DNA of 36,345 nucleotides from Sphingomonas sp. 3P27F8 (GCF_005502745.1 NZ_SCNL01000023.1:1-36345), one strand, 5' to 3'. Positions 24,001 to 31,952 are shown, counted from the first letter of the stretch. Translations and numbers: made by a program. Notes: a model not told the origin generated them from the sequence alone.

Positions 24001-24324
24001 TTGACGCGCGAAGTAAAGATCAGTGCTGTCGGTGAAAATCGCACTGACCTGGCTGAAGCCGTTGCGCGAAATCGAACGCGTGGTTTCCAGACCGGGGATA
24101 CCGGCGAGCGCGATTTCAACCGGATAGGTGACGAGCTTCTCGATTTCGACCGGCGACAGGCGCGGGTCGATCGTGTTGATCTGGACCTGTTTGGTGGTGA
24201 TATCGGGCACCGCGTCGATCGGCAGCTTGGTGAGCTGCCATAGGCCTAGGCCGGCGATGACGAGGAACAATGCGAGGACCGTCCAGCGGGCGCGGACGGA
24301 GAGCGCCATGAGATTTGCGATCAT
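21079..24324 (-). CDS. czcA: heavy-metal RND efflux pump, inner-membrane subunit
   Basis: A 1081-residue RND transporter of the heavy-metal efflux (HME) group, full length. Twelve membrane segments are arranged as expected: TM1 (VLALFLVIAGLGLWQL), a first large periplasmic loop starting with PIDAVPDIT, TM2-7, the second periplasmic loop and TM8-12. TM4 carries the HME signature DFGLIVDGAVIIIENCLAR, whose Asp and Glu residues relay protons. It works with CzcB and CzcC as a proton-driven trans-envelope pump for divalent cations (Co, Zn, Cd or Ni). The start is ATG 24324, three bases after the czcB stop. It is followed by the DUF190 gene. Specificity within the HME group cannot be read with certainty. 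Confidence 0.95.
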   Translation of the reverse strand: MIANLMALSVRARWTVLALFLVIAGLGLWQLTKLPIDAVPDITTKQVQINTIDPRLSPVEIEKLVTYPVEIALAGIPGLETTRSISRNGFSQVSAIFTDSTDLYFARQQVGERLRQATENLPDGVQPQVGPVSTGLGEIVMYTVGYANPDGKGAKKVAGQPGWQPDGSYLTPEGERLTDAVAKASYLRTVQDWIIGPQLRSVKGVAGVDSIGGYAKTFVVEPDPTKLASFGISYSELGQALENANLAVGANYYNKGGEAYLVRVDSRVRTVDEIRNAVAATRGGTPVTIGQLANVRVGGDLRTGAGSMNGQEAVIGTVLMLIGQNSRIVATEASSKLDQVAKTLPPGVQVKVVLNRAELVGATVATVQRNLTEGAILVAVALFLLLGNWRAAVIAVLVIPFSFLMMAMGMNAFNVPGNLMSLGALDFGLIVDGAVIIIENCLARLAHRQEHEGRLLSLRERLEETMRAAQEMIKPTVFGQAIILLAFAPLLTFTGTEGKTFSPMAITIMLALVAAFVLAITLVPALVAIMIRGKVAEKDVWLIRKSKERYLPLLDQAIKRPWPFILGGLAFFLAAIPAFGLLGSEFIPQLDEKNLAFASTRVPSVSLDQSLLMERKVEEAVIKIPEVALMFSKTGTAEVASDPMPPNVSDGFVILKEKDQWAEGTTKADVVAKIEKATGGLLGNLYEVSQPIQLRFNELIAGVRGDVAIKLYGDDLDKMALTANEMVRVLQTIPGAASVKAEQVGGAPALDVKLDRAAIARLGLTVRDVADTVAAGLGGRESGLVYEGDRRFDVTVRVPEATRANLDDIRTLPVLLPEVEGRPRAQVPLAQVAQIRLTEGLNQISRENGKRRVVVQVNLGGRDAGSFVQEAQAKIAQVKLPAGYYLEWGGQFENLAAASKRLSIVVPLCFLVIFGLLYMALGGFGRAAAVFLAVPLGLAGGVFTLVLTGINFSVSAAVGFICLAGVAVLNGLVVMSAIRERSEAGQPIAQAIRGGMADKMRAVIMTGFVPAIGFVPMALAHGTGAEVQKPLATTVIGGLIAATILTLLVLPAIAKVVLDAGERIAARRTTKQPVAEPAHQE

Positions 24325-24327
24325 GGT

Positions 24328-25497
24328 CTATTCCTCCTCGCCCGCGCCCTTGCCGAGTTCGGCTTTGAGCAAAAATGCGTTCTTGGTGGCGACCTGGGTT
24401 CCTGATGTCAGACCCTTGACGATCTCGACCCGCCCATTGCTGCGCTGGCCGATCGTGACGTCCTGAGTGCGGAAGCCTTTGGCGGTTCGCACGAACACCA
24501 CATCACGACCTTCGAGCGTCTGGACCGCGTCTTCGGGGACCACTATAGCGTTCGACGTCTCGCCGTGGCTTGGCAGGAGCCGCACGCGGACGGCGAGCCC
24601 CGGCTGAAGGACTCCCCCGGTCACATCGAGCACGGCTGTGGCGGCACGCGTTTCGCCGCTCAGCGTTGGCGTGACCGCGCGAACCCGGGCATCGAGAGTG
24701 CGACCATCGGGAAGTTCGACAATGGCTCGATCACCTGCAACGAGGCGAGACGCATCGGCGGGGCCAACGGCCGCGTCGATCTGGATTTGTCGAGGATCAG
24801 CGACCCGAAACAGTTCGGTTTCAGGTTGGACAAATGCTCCGAGGCTCACCTTCATCGATGTTACACGGCCTGAAATCGGACTGGCGAGGACCACGCCCCG
24901 GCCATCCGAAGTGACGTTGGCGGCGCCCGCCGCTACTCTTGCGCGCTGGGCCTCGGCGCTAGCTACTGCCGCCTCAGCTTGCGCCTGCTCCAGATCGACT
25001 CGGGCGGAAACCTTCTGGTCGAAGAGATAGCGTTCTCTGGCGAGTGACTTTTGCGCAAGAACTGCCTTGGCGCCGGCGGCAGTGCGATCAGCGGCGATTT
25101 GTGCTGCATCGCGGCTCTCAACTACGGCGAGCGCTTCGCCGGCGCGGACCGAATCACCGAGGCGCTTGAAAATCCGCGTTACAGCGCCGCCCGCGCGGGC
25201 CGTCACGATGGCTTCGCCGGTTGGCGATGGTGCGACGATAGCCTGGCTCACGATCTCAGCCCCAAGACCGCCGGCATTGATCGTCTCGATGACAACCCCG
25301 GCATTTTTGATCGACGCTGCGGTCATGGCGAGGGTGTCAACGTCGCCAGCCTTCTTTTCCCCATCTGGTTTCGCTGCCGCTTCGGTGGCGGCCGGTGGGG
25401 CATCGGTTGTGCATTTTGCTACGCTGAAGCCGCCGATCGCAGCTACGAGCACAGCGGCGGCGACGCCGCCATAAAGGCGCTTGTCTTGTTCGATCAT
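24328..25497 (-). CDS. czcB: heavy-metal RND efflux, membrane fusion subunit
   Basis: A 389-residue periplasmic adaptor. The N-terminus has a signal or anchor (LYGGVAAAVLVAAIGGFSVA) followed by an Ala/Lys-rich spacer. The lipoyl half GGAVTRIFKRLGDSVRAGEALAVVES is followed by a coiled-coil hairpin (AVLAQKSLARERYLFDQ to AVASAEAQRARVA), the second lipoyl half (VVLASPISGRVTSMKVSLGAF), a beta-barrel domain and the C-terminal VPEDAVQTLEGRDVVFV region. The order is that of CzcB-type fusion proteins. The long His-rich N-terminal segment of some CzcB proteins is missing. CGGAG lies upstream of the ATG. It bridges CzcA and CzcC. Confidence 0.93.
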   Translation of the reverse strand: MIEQDKRLYGGVAAAVLVAAIGGFSVAKCTTDAPPAATEAAAKPDGEKKAGDVDTLAMTAASIKNAGVVIETINAGGLGAEIVSQAIVAPSPTGEAIVTARAGGAVTRIFKRLGDSVRAGEALAVVESRDAAQIAADRTAAGAKAVLAQKSLARERYLFDQKVSARVDLEQAQAEAAVASAEAQRARVAAGAANVTSDGRGVVLASPISGRVTSMKVSLGAFVQPETELFRVADPRQIQIDAAVGPADASRLVAGDRAIVELPDGRTLDARVRAVTPTLSGETRAATAVLDVTGGVLQPGLAVRVRLLPSHGETSNAIVVPEDAVQTLEGRDVVFVRTAKGFRTQDVTIGQRSNGRVEIVKGLTSGTQVATKNAFLLKAELGKGAGEEE

Positions 25498-25619
25498 AAA
25501 TAATCTCCGGAATTTGGCTGGGCCGGACAGGTGGGCCCGGCGATCGGCGGCACGGCCGCGACCGCGATTGGGGAAACGGACGCATCGGCTGGCGCCGCGG
25601 AAGGAAAGAAAGGAAACAT

Positions 25620-26885
25620 TCAGAGGCTTCCCAGCTCTGGAGCCGGTGCCGTTAGACGCTCAAGGCGAGCCTCGGCATCGTGATAGGCTGCAAGCGCATC
25701 GGTGAACGCCGCCCTTGTTTCGGCCAGCGTTTGCTCCGCCTGGAGGAGGTCCAATTGGCTGAACTTGCCTTGCGCATAACCGACCCGAGCAATCCGTGCG
25801 GCTTCGGAAGCGGCCGCAAGGCCTGGCCCGCCAGCCGCTCTCGCTGTCGCCGCGGCGTTGGCGAGTTCTGCCTGGGCGCTCGCGATAGCCTGTTCAGCGT
25901 CGATGATAGCTAGGCGCCGGTTGGCGTCGGCCCTTGCCTGCTCAGCCCGCGCCTGGCTTACGGCCGCCGCTCCGTTGTTGAAGAGCGGGAATGGTATGGC
26001 GATCCCGATGACCGCCGCCGTGTCGTTGGTCTGAGATAAGCGTCGTGCCCCGGCACTGACTGTAATGTCTGGGATACGCTGGGATCTAGCAAGACGAACC
26101 TGCGCCTTCGCGGTGTTCAGATCGGCTTGTGCTGCTGCCAACGCGAGGGTTCCGCTAGGATCGAACGGCAGCGTCGGGCCATAGCCGCCCACCCGATCGA
26201 ACCACGCCAGATCGAGCGCGCCATCAATGGGTTGGCCGATGAGTCGAGCGAGGTTTCCCCGCGCAACCTCGGCCTCACGAACCGCTCGCTCCAGGCCGAC
26301 ATCAGCGTTCACGCGCAGGACATCGGCACGCTGCTGATCGATCGGTGCGCCTGCGCCAGCCGTCACGCGAGTTCGCGCCGCCTTAAATGCGTTGCCGGCG
26401 ATACCCGCCTGCTGACGCGCAACGTCCACCCGTCGTTCGGCCGCAGCCGCTACAATATAGGCTTGCGAAATGCGCAGGTTCAGATCGGCAAGTGCTGTTG
26501 CCGCATCGATCTGGGCCCGCGCGGTCCGCGAGTCAGCGACGGCAATTCGCGCGGACCGCTTGCCCCCCAGTTCGATAGGCAATGCGAGGGTCGCCGTCGT
26601 CTCGGCGCTTCGAATGCCGCGGTATAGGCCGGACCCGGCGATATTTTCAGTTTGGACTTGGACCTGGGGATTCGGACGAAGACCCGCAATCGTGCGGCCA
26701 GCCGCCGCGGAACGCAGTCCAGCCGCCGCCGATTCGATCGTGGGTGAGGTGCCCCCGGCAATTGTTCGTGCGCGGTCGAGTGAAAAAATGGGCTGATTGG
26801 CAGACGGTGGCGATGTCGCCGTCTGCGCCTGCGCGATCGACGCGCAGGACGTGACGGCCATAAGGGCCGCGATGACACGGTGCAT
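25620..26885 (-). CDS. czcC: heavy-metal RND efflux, outer-membrane factor
   Basis: A 421-residue outer-membrane factor of the TolC/CzcC family. The signal peptide is VIAALMAVTSCASIAQAQ. Two repeats of long helices follow, typified by GLRPNPQVQVQTENIAG in the first part and QRIPDITVSAGARRLSQTND and IGIAIPFPLFNNGAAAVSQA in the second. The C-terminal helix LLQAEQTLAETRAAFTDALAAYHDAEARLERL is shorter in other outer-membrane factors but normal for CzcC. It forms the exit duct of the CzcCBA pump. The gap to czcB is 122 bases without a gene. It follows the small His-rich protein by 63 bases. Confidence 0.92.
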   Translation of the reverse strand: MHRVIAALMAVTSCASIAQAQTATSPPSANQPIFSLDRARTIAGGTSPTIESAAAGLRSAAAGRTIAGLRPNPQVQVQTENIAGSGLYRGIRSAETTATLALPIELGGKRSARIAVADSRTARAQIDAATALADLNLRISQAYIVAAAAERRVDVARQQAGIAGNAFKAARTRVTAGAGAPIDQQRADVLRVNADVGLERAVREAEVARGNLARLIGQPIDGALDLAWFDRVGGYGPTLPFDPSGTLALAAAQADLNTAKAQVRLARSQRIPDITVSAGARRLSQTNDTAAVIGIAIPFPLFNNGAAAVSQARAEQARADANRRLAIIDAEQAIASAQAELANAAATARAAGGPGLAAASEAARIARVGYAQGKFSQLDLLQAEQTLAETRAAFTDALAAYHDAEARLERLTAPAPELGSL

Positions 26886-26948
26886 AGATGATGGACTCCT
26901 GACGAACCTGAAAGCCCGCCGGCGTTGCCGACAGGGACTAGAGATTCA

Positions 26949-27284
26949 TCAGACTATCGGGGGTCGCAGCGTAGGACCAGACGGCGCTCGCGCCATACGG
27001 TCGAAGACCAAGGGACGAGGGACCACGCGTGGTTCAATGCTCTGAGGGACGACCTCTAACTTGGTAGGAACCCCGATCTGGTGTCCGTGACAACCACCAT
27101 GATGATGCGGATATCCCTTCTCGGCATCAGCCGGGACCTGATCACGATCGCCGGCAACATGCTCGAGAGCTACCGCTGAGCGGGCGTCCAGGCATTTCGG
27201 GCCCTCCGCCGAATGCGCGACCGATCCTATCCCCAGGGAGAGGAGAACCGCGACATACAGGAAGAAGGTGGACAATCTTGACAT
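26949..27284 (-). CDS. small periplasmic His-rich protein, CzcI-like by position
   Basis: A 111-residue secreted protein. A signal peptide (LSTFFLYVAVLLSLGIGSVAHS) is followed by a CLDARSAVALEH segment and the metal-binding-looking cluster GYPHHHGGCHGHQIG, then a Pro/Arg-rich end. It is the first gene of the czc operon. In Cupriavidus the small CzcI protein occupies the same position and modulates expression; here only the position and His/Cys content are shared, so the name is not certain. His and Cys suggest a periplasmic metal chaperone or sensor. No experimental function is known to me. Confidence 0.7.
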   Translation of the reverse strand: MSRLSTFFLYVAVLLSLGIGSVAHSAEGPKCLDARSAVALEHVAGDRDQVPADAEKGYPHHHGGCHGHQIGVPTKLEVVPQSIEPRVVPRPLVFDRMARAPSGPTLRPPIV

Positions 27285-27505
27285 TCAAGAAGGGCGCCTA
27301 GCAGATAATTGTACCGATGTAACCGCGAAATGAGTTTCGTGCGCAATGCGCGATAAGATATTCATGTTGCTATGATGTGAATGCCCCGGTGGAGGCGATC
27401 GAGAAAAGTTGTACGACATGCAACTTGGCACGCCTATCGGCGTTTTCCGAACGGCCTTGATACTCCGATAGCTGCTCAAAGGTTCCAGATAAGGAGATTG
27501 CTCGG
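27285..27505. promoter_or_regulatory. divergent regulatory region between the czc operon and the small membrane gene
   Basis: About 220 bases separate two divergent genes, so promoters for both must lie here. I cannot mark -35/-10 boxes with confidence. The best regulatory candidate is a dyad, AAGTTG at 27406-27411 with CAACTT at 27421-27426 (9-base spacer). An AT-rich tract (27345-27380) lies between it and the czc start. No regulator gene is present in the window. Confidence 0.45.
27406..27426. promoter_or_regulatory. candidate operator dyad
   Basis: AAGTTG and CAACTT are exact reverse complements around a 9-base spacer; some inner positions also pair. It lies about 120 bases before the first czc operon gene. 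It could be an operator for a metal-responsive repressor or response regulator, but the sequence alone does not identify one. Confidence 0.35.
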
Positions 27506-27805
27506 ATGCGACATGAAATCGGCTCTGCAGCGCCCTTTCCCCAGAACGCGCCTGTCAAAAAAGAGAGGCTTTCGTTGCCGATCATCGTCGTCGCAGCGGG
27601 CACCCTAATTTTCGCCGGCTTGTTAGCGGGCTTACCCACCCACGCGCTCACCGCCGCCAGCACCTTGCTGTCCGTATTCGTACTTGGGTACACTCTCGTC
27701 GCTTTCCTGCGCGCCCGGCAGCGGACGAAAGCGACCTTAGCCCTCGTCGCGAAAATCGAAGCAAATCTTGTTCGTGAGAGAAGGCCGCCGGGACCGAGAC
27801 TGTAA
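27506..27805 (+). CDS. small two-segment membrane protein, unrecognised
   Basis: A 99-residue protein with two hydrophobic segments, LPIIVVAAGTLIFAGLLAGL and LTAASTLLSVFVLGYTLVAFL, and a basic C-terminus (KIEANLVRERRPPG). AAGGAG lies about ten bases upstream of ATG 27506. I do not recognise the family. It is transcribed divergently from the czc operon, across the possible operator at 27406-27426, and convergent to the broken HAD gene. It may be a small accessory membrane protein. Confidence 0.5.
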   Translation: MRHEIGSAAPFPQNAPVKKERLSLPIIVVAAGTLIFAGLLAGLPTHALTAASTLLSVFVLGYTLVAFLRARQRTKATLALVAKIEANLVRERRPPGPRL

Positions 27806-27942
27806 GAGTGTGCGTGGAGAAGGTGACGTGCAGGCAAGCCGTCTGCAGTGACGGAAACCATAGCGGTGGTCGCAGACCACCTTACTGTCATGTTCGCATT
27901 ACCCTATCCGAGGCAACGGCTCTTGCCTGCCTCGCCCACGCG

Positions 27943-28685
27943 TTACTTTTGACACGCGAAAATAGCGGTAACGACGGCCAAGGTTTCCTCTGGATCCCGC
28001 ACTCGTACCGTGTCCAGGCCAAGCGTCTTCGCAGGATAATCATTTCCCCCAGGGAATATCGCGTCCCCGATGAACATCATCGCATCAAGGGCAAGTCCGC
28101 TAGACACGCTCAGTTTTTTAAGACCATAGGCTTTATCGACGCCCTGGGTGACGTCGATGGACGTAGCGCCCCCCCCATGTTGATAGATAGACCGGGTAAG
28201 CGCCCCGCAAGATCGGATCGTATGATCTTGCGTTTGGCAAAATCAGGATCCCATTTTTCTTTCGCATCCAGCGGTGCCTCCTGTCCGAGCGCGGAAAAAG
28301 TGATCTGGCTGCCGCGATCTTCTATCCGCTCGCCCCATATCTCCGTCGGGGTAAAACCGGTTGCTGCAAGAGCTGCATCGAACGCTTCAAGAATGGCGCG
28401 CCGCTGCTTATCATCAAAGAGTTCGGCATAGATGCGCCGCCAGCCACCATCATATCGATATAATTTTGTTCCGGTGGTAGGCATGAGCCAGAGTTTCGAG
28501 GCGTCAGCTCTCGCCGGGAGCCGTTGCGCGACCTGCTTTTCAAACTGCGGCCAATCTCCCCCAGAGATGACCGCAACTTGCGCAACGTTGAGCAGGTCGG
28601 CGAGGGCCTCGCCCATGCTGTCCCTTATCGGCCTCTTACTCTCCGCCAAGGTTCCATCAAGGTCGAACACTATGAGTTGTTTCAC
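27943..28685 (-). pseudogene. HAD-IIB phosphatase, copy frameshifted at a G tract
   Basis: This is the second long copy of the HAD phosphatase at 12010-12759, with the same motifs: FDLDGTLAESKRP, VISGG, DRGSQITFSALG and GDAIFPGGNDYP. The frame is broken in a G8 tract (minus strand; C8 at 28169-28176), where the coding frame would need six or nine bases. Reading across it restores INMGG, TSIDVT, then KAYGLKKLSV and MFIGDAIFPGGND to a TAA at 27943-27945. The start is GTG 28685 with GAGGA upstream. Everything else is intact, so this may be a recent slip, a phase-variable tract or a sequencing error; it is called a pseudogene for that one reason. It is divergent from the NRAMP gene. Confidence 0.8.
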
Positions 28686-28813
28686 ACAAGGTCCTCAAGC
28701 TCTAGGAGATCGGGTTGTCATGCGCAACGACGCCGAGCTTTTCGTCTCCCGAGCGCTAAGTTCAAGCAGCTTCTTTTAGTGACCTTTTGCGATTTCCAAA
28801 AGACAGGATTTTT

Positions 28814-30079
28814 ATGAAACTTGGCGCCCGCTTGCGGTCGATCGCACTCTTCAAGCAACTCGGTCCTGGCCTCGTCACGGGCGCAGCGGACGACGACCCT
28901 AGCGGGATCGCGACTTACTCCCAAGCCGGTGCGCAGTTTGGCTTTGGGCTGCTTTGGACCATGGTGCTGGCCTACCCGCTCATGTGTTCCGTTCAACTTG
29001 TTAGCGCACATATCGGCCGGGTGACCGGCTGCGGGCTCGCCAAAAATATGGGCGACATATTACCAAGGTGGTTGGTGACGGGTTTGGTCTCACTCCTGTT
29101 TATCGCCAACACCATCAATATCGGTGCCGACATTGCAGCAATGGGTGCCGCAGCCGAAATGGTTGTGGGTTGGGGCTCGCATATTTTTACGATCCTGTTC
29201 GCTCTCGTGTCCCTCACTCTGCAACTCTTTGTCCCCTACCGCCGATATTCCAGTCTGTTGAAATGGCTCACGCTGGTCCTCTTGGCCTATGTAGCAGTAT
29301 TATTCATGGTAAAGCTTGACTGGAGTCTCATAGACCTTGGCTTGATCATGCCCTCCGTTAGCAGCAAGGAAGCCGTCGTCACGATTGTCGCGATCTTCGG
29401 CACGACGATCAGCCCATATCTCTTTTTCTGGCAAAGCGCGCAGGAAGTGGAAGAGGTCACCCAAGATGATGATGCTGAGCCGCTCGTCGAAGCACCCTGG
29501 CAGGCCAGGCGGGAGTTTCGCCGCATGCGGCTCGACACTTTCTCTGGCATGGCAATTTCCAATTTGGTGGCCTTGGCGATCATGATCGCGACTGCGGCGA
29601 CCCTTCACGCGTCAGGTCAAACATCAATCGGAACCGCAGCCGACGCGGCGAAAGCGCTTGAGCCTGTTGCTGGTAGATTTGCCTTCCTGCTGTTCGCGCT
29701 CGGCATCATCGGCACCGGCTTGCTCGCGGTGCCGGTCCTGGCAGGTTCGGCAGCATATGCCATAGGTGAAAGCCGCGGATGGAAGTGCGGCCTCGAACAT
29801 AAACCTTGGGAAGCCGTCGGATTTTATGTCGTCATAGGGCTAGCCACGCTACTGGGAATTGGCATCGACTGGTCAGAGCTGGATCCCCTGAAGGCACTCT
29901 TTTGGAGTGCTGTTATCAACGGGGTTACGGCGGTACCGATAATGGTCGCTATGATGATCGTCGTATCAAAGCACTCGGCCATGGGTAAGTTTACCGCCCG
30001 CCCACAATTGCTGGTCTTGGGGTGGCTTGCGACATGCGTGATGGCAGCCGCCGCAATTGCCATGCTCGTCGTGCGATGA
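28814..30079 (+). CDS. NRAMP-related divalent metal transporter (divergent SLC11)
   Basis: A 421-residue transporter with about eleven membrane segments and the SLC11/NRAMP fold. TM1 reads LGPGLVTGAADDDPSGIATY and TM6 reads IFGTTISPYLFFWQSAQE. Classical NRAMPs have DPGN in TM1 and MPH in TM6, whose Asp, Asn, Met and His contact Mn or Fe. Here they are DPSG and SPY, so the Asn, Met and His ligands are replaced. It is therefore from a divergent branch whose substrate may differ (Mg2+ has been reported for NRAMP-related proteins with changed sites). Start ATG 28814; the frame is open further to a TTG at 28787. It is divergent from the broken HAD gene. A truncated relative lies at 5271-6655. Confidence 0.88.
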   Translation: MKLGARLRSIALFKQLGPGLVTGAADDDPSGIATYSQAGAQFGFGLLWTMVLAYPLMCSVQLVSAHIGRVTGCGLAKNMGDILPRWLVTGLVSLLFIANTINIGADIAAMGAAAEMVVGWGSHIFTILFALVSLTLQLFVPYRRYSSLLKWLTLVLLAYVAVLFMVKLDWSLIDLGLIMPSVSSKEAVVTIVAIFGTTISPYLFFWQSAQEVEEVTQDDDAEPLVEAPWQARREFRRMRLDTFSGMAISNLVALAIMIATAATLHASGQTSIGTAADAAKALEPVAGRFAFLLFALGIIGTGLLAVPVLAGSAAYAIGESRGWKCGLEHKPWEAVGFYVVIGLATLLGIGIDWSELDPLKALFWSAVINGVTAVPIMVAMMIVVSKHSAMGKFTARPQLLVLGWLATCVMAAAAIAMLVVR

Positions 30080-30449
30080 TTGTCAACGCTGGAAACGATG
30101 CCCACCATGAAACTGTTAATTCGTTCAGCCGGCTACTACGCCGTATCCCAAGATCCTGCTTCTGTTCCAGCGGGCTCTTAAAGAAGAGGGGAGCGACACC
30201 GGCCTGGCGAGCAGCATTAAACATGAAAGCGTCGTGTCTTCGATACACGGTCATTTGAGAAGTTGTGACGCCTCATCCGTCATCGGGTCATTTTTGCCTG
30301 TAATTAGTTTAGTGTTGTAAAATCGTCCAAGCATTAAACGGTTCCCGCCCCTGCGTAACTAGCCCTGACCCGCGGCCCCGCCGCCGTTCTCGACTGGATG
30401 AAGGCGTCGGCGAGAGATCTAGAGCCATACCCCCCACGGCTTGCTCCGG
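30080..30449. other. intergenic region, nothing recognised
   Basis: About 370 bases lie between the convergent NRAMP and phospholipase D-like genes. I found no gene, repeat or clear terminator hairpin. A minus-strand open frame overlaps the end of the NRAMP gene but shows no recognisable domain. Confidence 0.4.
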
Positions 30450-31952
30450 CTATCGTCGGCCACCCCTCTCTCCGGCTGATTCACGCTTCCGGTGGTGGTG
30501 GTGCCTCAAGCGGGACAACAAGCTCTCACGCTGGGAAAAGGTTTCGAACATTTCGTCGGGTCCTTCTGGATCGAGCAGCTTGGTATCGGCCAGCCACTGC
30601 TCAGTAGGCGCCAGGGCGGGCAGCTCATACTCGCGCAGCGACCTTGCCGACGTCTTCAACGCAGAAATCGTGGCGATGAGCGATCCGGTTTCGGCAAGTT
30701 TCGCCTGCACGATCGCGCAATCGCTGTGGAGATGTTCTGCAAGGAGGGAATTTCGGATGCCGGCGATTGCCATGCGCTCGGTCTCCGGATGGTCGCTATT
30801 CGTGGCGTCGATCGTCACATCGCACTCAGAGTCGAGACGGAGCGAGCGGTTGTTGAAATTCGACGATCCCACGCGCAACAGCTCATCATCAATCACCGTC
30901 ACCTTCGCATGGACGTAGATTGGCTCGCCCGCCGCTGTGACGGGATGATACATCCGGAACCGGCCATAGGTGTCGCAGTCGCGCAGCGCCGCGATCAGAC
31001 GCGCTCGGGCTGAGTCCATGGCGATCGGCTCAAGCCACCCGTTGGCGGTGGCAGGATTGATGATGACGATCTCGGGGCCATCGGGCTCGTGCAACCGCTG
31101 CGCGATTGCTTCCGCAATGAGACGCGAGGCGAAATACTGACTTTCCGCATAAATCCACCGCCGCGCTTGCTTGATCAATGCAACATAGAGCGCCTCGATC
31201 TCATAGATTGGTTCGCGATCGGCCATTTTTGGCAACGTCCGCGATATACCCACAGGCACGTTTGTGAAATCGGCAGACAGACCGTCCGGCCAGCAATCGG
31301 CGCCGCCGCGCACAGGTTCAAGCGCACGACCACCGGCAGCCTGCCACCGCGCCCGGCACATGTCCCCCAGCGCGATCGCCACGGGCCCTTCAAGCGCCGT
31401 CGTCGCATCATGCCAGGGACCGTAGGGCCGGCCGCTCGGTTCGACGCGTCGAGGCTCGTCGTCGACGTGTTCGCGCGTATCCCAGCGGTCTTCCGTCATG
31501 TCGATGCCGCCGCAAAACGCCACAGCGTCGTCGATCACCACCACTTTTTGATGATGCGACCCGGCGAAGGGATGATGTCCATCAAGCTTGAGGTGGATTT
31601 GCGGGTCGCGGATCCAGCGAAGGATTGTGAGCAGAGTGCGACCGTGAAAGAGTGTCTTGAGAGCGCCAGTATCCCAGCGCAAGATATGAACGTGAAGGCC
31701 AGGCTTCTGCTTCACCAGCCAGCTTATGAACGCCCCCACGGTCGGCGGACCGCCATCTTGCCCGCCGTGTGCGAAATTGATGCGCGCGTCAAAATCCCAG
31801 CCGACCAGCAGGATGCGCCTTTCGGCTTTCAGCATCGCCGAACGTAGGGCTGTGAAATAACCGTCCGCATCCACGATTACGGTGGCGCGTGTCGCCCGCT
31901 CCACCCGCCAATAGAAATCCGCGGCCGCAGGAACTTCATCATGAACTTTCAT
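30450..31952 (-). CDS. phospholipase D / cardiolipin synthase family protein
   Basis: A 500-residue protein with two phospholipase D HKD motifs: GSHHQKVVVIDDAVAFCGGI in the first half and VHAKVTVIDDELLRVGSSNF in the second (the latter with FNNRS after it). No signal peptide or strong membrane segment is seen at the N-terminus; a short basic, His-rich tail ends the protein. The N-terminal part, LLVGWDFDARI, is typical of PLD-type proteins of this size. Family members make or hydrolyse phosphodiester bonds in phospholipids, for example cardiolipin synthesis. It follows dedA by 61 bases on the same strand, so the two probably form an operon for membrane lipid maintenance. The exact reaction is not determined by sequence. 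Confidence 0.88.
   Translation of the reverse strand: MKVHDEVPAAADFYWRVERATRATVIVDADGYFTALRSAMLKAERRILLVGWDFDARINFAHGGQDGGPPTVGAFISWLVKQKPGLHVHILRWDTGALKTLFHGRTLLTILRWIRDPQIHLKLDGHHPFAGSHHQKVVVIDDAVAFCGGIDMTEDRWDTREHVDDEPRRVEPSGRPYGPWHDATTALEGPVAIALGDMCRARWQAAGGRALEPVRGGADCWPDGLSADFTNVPVGISRTLPKMADREPIYEIEALYVALIKQARRWIYAESQYFASRLIAEAIAQRLHEPDGPEIVIINPATANGWLEPIAMDSARARLIAALRDCDTYGRFRMYHPVTAAGEPIYVHAKVTVIDDELLRVGSSNFNNRSLRLDSECDVTIDATNSDHPETERMAIAGIRNSLLAEHLHSDCAIVQAKLAETGSLIATISALKTSARSLREYELPALAPTEQWLADTKLLDPEGPDEMFETFSQRESLLSRLRHHHHRKRESAGERGGRR

Noticed and set aside
27370..27891. Minus-strand open frame over the small membrane gene
   Set aside because: No domain, no start site, low-quality composition; the plus-strand gene has a ribosome binding site and two membrane segments.
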